Positions 1 through 4,610 of a DNA stretch of 6,332 bases are shown here, piece by piece; the stretch's first letter is position 1, and each line of letters begins with the position of its first letter. The stretch covers positions 1-6,332 of the forward strand of contig WTIY01000003.1 in NCBI GenBank assembly GCA_011525065.1, written 5' to 3'. The stretch comes from Flavobacteriales bacterium. GTDB lineage: Bacteria > Bacteroidota > Bacteroidia > Flavobacteriales > Flavobacteriaceae. The notes beneath the pieces were generated by a model, which did no database searches, was not told the origin of the DNA, and saw only the letters and a list, made by a program, of their open reading frames with translations. The position numbers and the translations under genes are program-made.

Positions 1-58
1 CCTTGTCAAAACTCTTAAATTCGATCAAATAACCATTCGGGTCTTTAACAAAAAACTA
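1..58 (-). pseudogene. Possible C-terminal remnant of a VOC/glyoxalase-fold gene
   Basis: On the minus strand, bases 55 down to 1 read FFVKDPNGYLIEFKSFDK and stay open to the window edge. The stretch F-x-K-D-P-N-G-Y-L-I-E-F strongly resembles the last beta strand of glyoxalase I/bleomycin-resistance (vicinal oxygen chelate) proteins, where the Glu is a metal ligand. An in-frame TAG at 56-58 and the end of the RluB-like gene at 77 leave no room for the other roughly 100 residues of such a domain, so this would be a decayed 3' fragment. Alternatives are a downstream minus-strand gene starting at the in-frame TTG inside this stretch, a plus-strand gene ending at 86-88 (an open but unrecognisable frame from base 2), or chance. 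The motif is short, so confidence is low. Confidence 0.3.
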
Positions 59-76
59 CAGCCTTTACATTTTAAT

Positions 77-967
77 TTAAAGCATTGAAAATAAACTGAT
101 TTCATCATATGTTAAATGACGATAACGGCCCCGTGGCAAATCCTTTTTGGTCAAATGAGCCAGGGCGACACAATCCACACGCACCACATTATGGCCTAAA
201 TGCTCAAAAAGTTCACGTATGACGCTGCTACCCATATTTTTGATCCTGATGCCTACTTCTTTCTTGGAAGCATTGACCACATAACTAATTTCATCAACGG
301 TGATCTCGCGCCCCCCGAGATTCAGTCCCTCTTTGATTTTGATTAAATCTTCATTTTTCAGGTTCTTACCCAACTCAACGTGAAATAAACGCGGCAACCC
401 TTTTTTGTGAAGCTTCTGCATTAAACGGTCATCATTGGTAAATAAAAATAGACCTGTCGCATTACGGCCAAGACGTCCTACAGGGGCCACTCGAGCTTTT
501 GTCGCGTTAGCGATAAGGTCCATTACAGTGAGCCCCTTAGACTCACTCGTGGTGGAAGCCACCGACTTGGGCTTGTTTAAAAGAATATATGCAGGGGGGT
601 CTTGCTGTAACCGTCGTCCGTCAAACTTTACCTCGTCTCCAGGCTGCACCATATAACCCATGGTATTGATGACCTTATTATTCACAGTCACTAAACCTGA
701 AGCGATATAGGTGTCCGCCTCGCGGCGGGAACAAACACCACTTTTGGCAATGTATTTATTTAATCGCGTACCGACTCGATCCTCGGTGTTCGACGCCTTA
801 CTATTTTTTGATTTAGTCCGAGTCCAAGTCTTCTTATGTCCGTCACGGCCTGACTGCGATCGACTGGTTTTTACGGCTTTAGCCTCTTTTTTGAAGGGCT
901 TATGTTGCTTTTGAGTTTTACCCTTGGGCGACTGGGATTTTGACGACCCACTTGTTTTTTTAGCCAT
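77..967 (-). CDS. RluB/RsuA-family pseudouridine synthase-like protein with altered active site
   Basis: This 296-residue protein belongs to the RsuA/RluB/RluE/RluF family, whose members convert a uridine of rRNA to pseudouridine. Residues 1-65 are a disordered Lys/Ser/Gln-rich tail, likely RNA-binding. Residues 68-120 are an S4 RNA-binding domain (RLNKYIAKSGVCSRREAD). Residues 125-296 are the synthase fold, ending with the family's LTKKDLPRGRYRHLT signature (272-286). The active site looks wrong: the GRLD motif with the catalytic Asp reads G-R-L-G (Gly167, codon GGC at 467-469), the base-stacking Tyr of the KxYxV motif is Phe195, and the usual GxNRxxRR motif is M-G-S-S-V-I-R-E (245-252). The frame is intact, so the gene is not decayed. 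It may be a pseudoenzyme or a lineage variant that keeps rRNA binding. It starts at ATG 967 just after a candidate promoter and has no Shine-Dalgarno. The fold is certain; the activity is doubtful. Confidence 0.9.
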   Translation of the reverse strand: MAKKTSGSSKSQSPKGKTQKQHKPFKKEAKAVKTSRSQSGRDGHKKTWTRTKSKNSKASNTEDRVGTRLNKYIAKSGVCSRREADTYIASGLVTVNNKVINTMGYMVQPGDEVKFDGRRLQQDPPAYILLNKPKSVASTTSESKGLTVMDLIANATKARVAPVGRLGRNATGLFLFTNDDRLMQKLHKKGLPRLFHVELGKNLKNEDLIKIKEGLNLGGREITVDEISYVVNASKKEVGIRIKNMGSSVIRELFEHLGHNVVRVDCVALAHLTKKDLPRGRYRHLTYDEISLFSML

Positions 968-994
968 GATGCTAGAAGTGACATTTTAATGGGT

Positions 995-1002
995 CAAAGA
1001 TA
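995..1002 (-). promoter_or_regulatory. Candidate Bacteroidota -7 promoter element for the RluB-like gene
   Basis: The minus strand reads TATCTTTG, an exact match to the Bacteroidota -7 consensus TAnnTTTG, about 28 bases before the ATG at 967, giving a short leader. I see no good -33 TTG at the usual spacing of about 20 bp; the nearest TTG (plus 1013-1015) is only 10 bp away. The site suggests the RluB-like gene has its own promoter rather than depending only on the isoprenoid genes upstream. Confidence 0.4.
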
Positions 1003-1016
1003 GGTAATAATTCAAG

Positions 1017-1060
1017 CTAGTTTATGGTATGACACGCATAGATTGTATCATAAGAACTAG
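1017..1060 (-). terminator. Imperfect hairpin after the prenyltransferase gene, possible terminator
   Basis: CTAGTT plus TATGGTAT (1017-1030) can pair with GTATCATA plus AACTAG (1045-1052 and 1055-1060). This gives 14 pairs, two of them G-U, with a two-base bulge (1053-1054) and a 14-base loop. It lies 22 bases past the stop of the prenyltransferase gene and before the RluB-like promoter, where a terminator would be expected. No clear U-tract follows on the minus strand, only AT-rich sequence, so its strength is uncertain. Confidence 0.35.
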
Positions 1061-1082
1061 AATAAGTGATTTCTTTGCAGGC

Positions 1083-1988
1083 TTAGAACCATCCTTGGAT
1101 TAATCTCGCAGGATTGAGCAGGACGATACATACCACCCCAATGATGATGCCCAAACGCAGTATGGCATGTAAGATTAGATAATCCTTTCTATCCTGGGCC
1201 CTCCACAACAATAGGGCCCCCACAGGCAAGATTAACATAGTGGCGTAAAAGTAATATCGCATACCAGCAATAGTGGGGTTATTGATCAAAATGATTGAAG
1301 GGACATAAGTTAATCCGATCAGCATAATGCCCAATATTTTGGTCCGTTTAATGCCATAGACTACTGGAATGGTATGATACCCCTGGACCAAATCACCGGT
1401 TAAATTTTCTAAATCTTTTAGTAATTCTCTCGAGGCCAAAAGGAGTAACAAAAAAGAAGCGTGAACGGCAATTATCGGTGAGATGGAGTCATAATACACC
1501 ACAAGCACAAAAAGAGGCATGACCGAAAGAATGGCGGAGGTTATGTTACCCAAAAACAGTATTTTTTTTAATCGATGGGAATAGTACCACATCAGGAATA
1601 TAAAACCAGAAAAAAATAAAGCAACTTCGAATGACACGGCGCTGGCAGATAATACCGCTAGAAAATTCAAGATAAAATAACCTGATAGCTTCGTTTGTTG
1701 ACGCAGCATTTGATCCAGTTTACTTCTTCTAGGCCTATTGATTAGGTCCTTTTCTTGATCATAAAAGTTATTAATGATGTATCCGGCGGCAATGGCCAAA
1801 CTTGAAGAAAAAATCAACAGCCAAAGATCACCCGAGAAAACAACAGTCTTTAAGTCATGATCGGGAACCAGAATGAACGCAGCCGTGAGTAGTTGGGCCA
1901 AAATCATGAGCACAATGGCATACCCTCTGATGACCGAGATCAGGGACAACAGCTTAAGCAAGAATATTTTTTGAGGGCGTGTAAACAT
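1083..1988 (-). CDS. UbiA-family membrane prenyltransferase (GGGP geranylgeranyltransferase-like)
   Basis: The 301-residue polytopic membrane protein transfers a polyprenyl group from its diphosphate to an acceptor in the inner membrane. Both aspartate-rich motifs that hold the Mg-diphosphate are present: N-N-F-Y-D-Q-E-K-D at 73-81 and D-L-E-N-L-T-G-D at 192-199, followed by G-Y-H-T-I-P (203-208). Hydrophobic segments at about 15-40, 52-75, 103-135, 143-167, 171-186, 217-235, 246-262 and 272-292 fit the family's eight to nine helices. Close relatives beside mevalonate genes in Flavobacteriia are annotated, as I recall, as geranylgeranylglycerol-phosphate geranylgeranyltransferase; the real acceptor in bacteria is not settled, and a MenA- or UbiA-like quinone role cannot be excluded by motif alone. 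It follows the kinase gene by 18 bp, so co-transcription is likely. It starts at ATG 1988 with no Shine-Dalgarno. Confidence 0.88.
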   Translation of the reverse strand: MFTRPQKIFLLKLLSLISVIRGYAIVLMILAQLLTAAFILVPDHDLKTVVFSGDLWLLIFSSSLAIAAGYIINNFYDQEKDLINRPRRSKLDQMLRQQTKLSGYFILNFLAVLSASAVSFEVALFFSGFIFLMWYYSHRLKKILFLGNITSAILSVMPLFVLVVYYDSISPIIAVHASFLLLLLASRELLKDLENLTGDLVQGYHTIPVVYGIKRTKILGIMLIGLTYVPSIILINNPTIAGMRYYFYATMLILPVGALLLWRAQDRKDYLILHAILRLGIIIGVVCIVLLNPARLIQGWF

Positions 1989-2006
1989 AAGCCCAGTCTT
2001 AAGGGA

Positions 2007-2936
2007 CTAAAATTGATAGACCACCTCGAGTTTGTAGTCTTTGAGTACAGATTTTGCTTTGGCCAAATCTTGAGTAAAGCCTAACATATATCCTCCACCA
2101 CCTGAACCACATAACTTTAGGTAGTAGGCGTTAGTGTCCAAACCGAGTTGCCACAATTGATGGAACTGCTTTGGAATCATGGGTTGAAAGTGATCCAGGA
2201 CCACCTTGGAAAGACGCTTGATGTTGCCAAACAAGGAACTCACGTCACCGTTTAGGAAATCCTCAACACATTGGTCTGTGTAACGCACAAATTCATTTTT
2301 CAACATGCTCCTGAACCCCTCGTGCTTCATTTTTTCCATGAATAATTGTACCATCGGGGCCGTTTCACCCGTCATGCCGCTGTCCAATAAAAAGACCCCG
2401 CCGCCAGAATTGGATTGAGACGGAATACCGGCCGGTTCAATGTGCTCTTGCGAATTAATTAAAATGGGAAGACTCAGGTAACTGTTTAAAGGATCGAGGC
2501 CTGAAGATTTACCGTGAAAGAAAGATTCCATCTGAGCAAAGACGGCTTTTAAGGCCAATAATTTATCTCGCGTCAGATTTTCTAGAACGGTAATTTTATC
2601 AAGAGCATAACGATCATAAATGGCGGCCACAAGAGCCCCACTGCTCCCAACACCGTAACCTTGAGGAATGCTTGAGTCGAAATACATCCCCTTATCTAAA
2701 TCAGAATTCATTTGAACTAGATCAAATGAAGACAACGCCTCTGTCTGATTCTTGGACAAATAATCGCAAAACCCTCTGAGTTGACCATTTGACTCAATGG
2801 TCTGTTGTGTTTGCTGCTCTGGAATAATCAGCGCGCCTTTGTAAAAATTGTAAGGAATGGAAAGGCCTTTGGAATCCTTGATGATGCCATACTCTCCAAA
2901 GAGCAGAATTTTAGAATAAAATAACGGACCTCTCAT
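2007..2936 (-). CDS. Mevalonate kinase-like GHMP kinase
   Basis: A 309-residue GHMP-superfamily kinase, expected to phosphorylate mevalonate to 5-phosphomevalonate with ATP in the cytoplasm. Motif 1 with the conserved Lys9 is S-K-I-L-L-F-G-E-Y (8-16). The ATP-binding loop P-Q-G-Y-G-V-G-S-S-G-A is at 91-101. Glu137 and the catalytic-base segment G-K-S-S-G-L-D-P (142-149, Asp148) match mevalonate kinase, and the C-terminal glycine-rich motif K-L-C-G-S-G-G-G-G-Y is at 274-283. All expected active-site residues are present. The gene sits 19 bp after the decarboxylase and 18 bp before the prenyltransferase, so it is the middle gene of an apparent operon. GHMP kinases are hard to tell apart by eye, so phosphomevalonate kinase activity is a less likely alternative; the context and the GLD motif favour mevalonate kinase. 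The start is ATG 2936. Confidence 0.85.
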   Translation of the reverse strand: MRGPLFYSKILLFGEYGIIKDSKGLSIPYNFYKGALIIPEQQTQQTIESNGQLRGFCDYLSKNQTEALSSFDLVQMNSDLDKGMYFDSSIPQGYGVGSSGALVAAIYDRYALDKITVLENLTRDKLLALKAVFAQMESFFHGKSSGLDPLNSYLSLPILINSQEHIEPAGIPSQSNSGGGVFLLDSGMTGETAPMVQLFMEKMKHEGFRSMLKNEFVRYTDQCVEDFLNGDVSSLFGNIKRLSKVVLDHFQPMIPKQFHQLWQLGLDTNAYYLKLCGSGGGGYMLGFTQDLAKAKSVLKDYKLEVVYQF

Positions 2937-2955
2937 GATTTAATTTCAGCTAAAT

Positions 2956-4065
2956 TTAAATGATTTTCACCCCGGTTCCAACCCGATCCTCAATAAATTG
3001 ACCATTTTGACAAAAAACGCTCAATTCTTCTTTGATCCAAGGCAAGACTTGCCCGACATAGGCTGAAGGATAAAGCAGGTGTACATTAGCTCCTGCGTCT
3101 AGGGTAAAACACACTGGAATTTCGCGAGCCTTTCGGTAAGCCCGAATACGCTCAATCACCGCCAGCGTATTGGGTTTCATCAAGACAAATGACGGATTTG
3201 AGGTCATCATCATAGCGTGGAGACTCAGCGCTTCTGATTCTACCAGCTGGCAAAAAGACATCAGGTCCCCTGAATTTAAAATATCTAATAATTGTTCAAG
3301 ATTTTTTTGAGCTTGAGCAAATCTTTGGGAGGCGAATGGATGATCGTGCATCAAATTGTGTCCTACTGTGCTGCTCACTGCCTTTTCTCCCTTATCGATC
3401 AATAGAATGGTATCCTGATAATCTAAAAAAACAGGGGCGAGATTTTGACTCAAAGTCACGGCAAATAAATCACTGGAATCAATAAGATTCGGGTGCTGGC
3501 CCCAATACATCATAGGACCGACAATTGATCTCGAAGCGCTACCACTACCAAGTCGGGCCAAAAATGAGGTTTTTTCAATCAGGGACTGGGCCGACGTTTT
3601 ACTCAAGCTCCAAGCAGCTTCTAATCCCATTAGAGCCCCAGCTAAGGCGGCAAAACCACTGGCTGAGCTTGCAATTCCACTACCATGTGGAAAGGTGTTT
3701 TCAGTATCGATTCGCCAAGAAAAACAATCAATCCATGGTACATAGGGTCTTATTCTCTGGAAAAAAGTTTCAATTTTATCACCAAATTCAGGCTTTAATA
3801 CACCGGAAACATAAACCTCAAAGCTCAAATGGCCGTCAAGGCCGCTCGAATGTTTTTCTCGATGATCAATGGGCGCATAACTCAGGGTAGTTCGCGTTAA
3901 ACACTCTTTGAGGGTAAAACTGATGCTCGCATTTTTTGGTATTTGCCCCGATTCTTTACCCCAGTACTTGACCAGAGCGATATTACTGGGCGCAGTTATT
4001 GAGACTTGACCTGGAGCGGTTGGCAAGTCGAGCTTTGGAAGGTCCAAAAAGCGATCATGGGACAT
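2956..4065 (-). CDS. mvaD: Diphosphomevalonate decarboxylase
   Basis: This 369-residue GHMP enzyme makes isopentenyl diphosphate from mevalonate diphosphate by ATP-dependent decarboxylation, the last step of the mevalonate pathway. Diagnostic segments are A-P-S-N-I-A-L-V-K-Y-W-G-K (25-37), the phosphate-binding loop H-G-S-G-I-A-S-S-A-S-G-F (127-138), L-G-S-G-S-A-S-R-S (172-180, with the substrate-binding Arg179), S-S-T-V-G-H (231-236) and T-L-D-A-G-A-N-V-H (321-329), where Asp323 matches the catalytic Asp. The YWGK signature separates it clearly from the kinases of the superfamily. It is somewhat longer than the roughly 320-330 residues of Gram-positive enzymes because of a 20-residue N-terminal extension. 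It lies 50 bp after the repeat-protein gene and 19 bp before the kinase. I found no TAnnTTTG element directly upstream, so it may be read from a promoter ahead of the repeat-protein gene. Confidence 0.93.
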   Translation of the reverse strand: MSHDRFLDLPKLDLPTAPGQVSITAPSNIALVKYWGKESGQIPKNASISFTLKECLTRTTLSYAPIDHREKHSSGLDGHLSFEVYVSGVLKPEFGDKIETFFQRIRPYVPWIDCFSWRIDTENTFPHGSGIASSASGFAALAGALMGLEAAWSLSKTSAQSLIEKTSFLARLGSGSASRSIVGPMMYWGQHPNLIDSSDLFAVTLSQNLAPVFLDYQDTILLIDKGEKAVSSTVGHNLMHDHPFASQRFAQAQKNLEQLLDILNSGDLMSFCQLVESEALSLHAMMMTSNPSFVLMKPNTLAVIERIRAYRKAREIPVCFTLDAGANVHLLYPSAYVGQVLPWIKEELSVFCQNGQFIEDRVGTGVKII

Positions 4066-4115
4066 GAACTGATAGGCATGAGTTAACGGCGGTAAAGATA
4101 ACTAAAAGGCGTTGG

Positions 4116-4454
4116 TCAACGAAACATCAAGTGTTTTTTGGTCCCAGATTGCCACCTCGCTTGATGGGCATAATCCACAAAGTGAATAAGCAAGTCCGCC
4201 TGGTGGGCGTATTCAACAAAAAATATCAAGCGATCCGCTTGATGGCTGTACTCAGTAAAAAACCAAAGACCACGATTATCTTTGGCTTGATGGGCATACT
4301 GAGTGCGAAATACCAACAGATCGGCTTGATGGGCATGTTTAGTCACAAATACTTGGACCTCAGCTTGATGGGCATAATCTGTACTGAATATTTTTTGTGC
4401 ATTCAAGGTCAGGGGAAGACAAAAGAGCATGGCACTTAAGAGTAAACGTATCAT
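4116..4454 (-). CDS. Exported six-repeat protein, DUF6150 / 7(1) septoil knot family
   Basis: A 112-residue protein of unknown function. Residues 1-20 are a clear signal peptide (M-I-R, then a Leu-rich core, ending L-N-A-Q), so it is exported to the periplasm or beyond; there is no lipoprotein Cys after the core. The mature part is six copies of a 13-residue unit, [DKQE]-[YH]-[AS]-H-Q-A followed by a short hydrophobic beta strand such as DLLVFRT or DRLIFFV. A three-residue insert between copies 3 and 4 splits them into two sets of three. The tail R-W-Q-S-G-T-K-K-H-L-M-F also fits relatives I remember, which carry K-S-Q-A-D repeats and belong to DUF6150 (PF19647), a family named for a predicted 7(1) knot. 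There are no catalytic motifs. It is 50 bp upstream of mvaD on the same strand and divergent from the receptor gene. The family call is from memory of the repeat pattern. Confidence 0.8.
   Translation of the reverse strand: MIRLLLSAMLFCLPLTLNAQKIFSTDYAHQAEVQVFVTKHAHQADLLVFRTQYAHQAKDNRGLWFFTEYSHQADRLIFFVEYAHQADLLIHFVDYAHQARWQSGTKKHLMFR
4159..4376 (-). repeat. Six-copy 39-bp tandem repeat inside the knot-family gene
   Basis: The 14-base core GCTTGATGGGCATA (plus strand) starts at 4159, 4198, 4237, 4285, 4324 and 4363, with minor changes in the copies at 4198, 4237 and 4324. The spacing is 39 bp except for one of 48 bp. Each core encodes Y-A-H-Q-A or a near variant on the minus strand. Sequence between cores is much less alike. 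Every step is a multiple of three, so this is a coding repeat. Confidence 0.9.
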
Positions 4455-4546
4455 CTAAATTGATTTCATGATTCCAGCTCAAGTGAAAACAAAAATCATT
4501 CCAAAGTCCTCTGCTTGAATCGATTAAAAATGTCTTCAAATAAATG

Positions 4547-4577
4547 TTGGATTTGAGCAAATCAGCCCTTACTTTTG
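4547..4577 (+). promoter_or_regulatory. Bacteroidota promoter of the TonB-dependent receptor gene
   Basis: A -33 TTG at 4547-4549 and a perfect -7 TAnnTTTG (TACTTTTG, 4570-4577) are separated by 20 bp, matching the Bacteroidota primary sigma factor consensus in both sequence and spacing. Transcription would begin near 4584, leaving a leader of about 27 bases before the proposed TTG start at 4611. That short AT-rich leader independently favours 4611 over the ATG at 4674. Confidence 0.65.
4550..4563. promoter_or_regulatory. Palindrome in the promoter spacer, candidate operator
   Basis: GATTTG-AG-CAAATC is a perfect inverted repeat with 6-base arms and a 2-base centre. It begins directly after the -33 TTG and ends six bases before the -7 element, so a dimeric regulator bound here would block RNA polymerase. 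It does not resemble the Fur consensus. The regulator is unknown. Confidence 0.4.
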
Positions 4578-4610
4578 CCCTTTATTTTTAATCAGTCTAA
4601 ATAAAATTAA

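Noticed and set aside
2..88. Plus-strand open frame ending at TGA 86-88, possible end of a convergent gene
   Set aside because: It encodes an unremarkable 28-residue peptide that overlaps the end of the RluB-like gene; nothing recognisable supports it, though it cannot be excluded at the window edge.
3525..3890. Plus-strand 121-codon frame inside mvaD
   Set aside because: Antisense shadow of conserved decarboxylase motifs; composition is unlike a folded protein.
4159..4376. Regularly spaced 39-bp repeats resembling a small CRISPR array
   Set aside because: The repeats keep a coding frame on the minus strand, the core is only 14 bp, spacers encode similar beta-strand residues, and a signal peptide precedes them.
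4131..4439. Plus-strand open frame across the repeat gene (102 codons)
   Set aside because: It is the mirror of the repeat gene; the minus-strand reading has the signal peptide, the known repeat motif and family-like tail.
4360..4560. Minus-strand 66-codon frame overlapping the start of the repeat gene and the receptor promoter
   Set aside because: It overlaps the real signal peptide in another frame, has no recognisable domain, and runs through the promoter region.
4550..4563. Fur box at the receptor promoter
   Set aside because: The palindrome does not match the GATAATGATAATCATTATC pattern; it is kept only as an operator for an unknown regulator.
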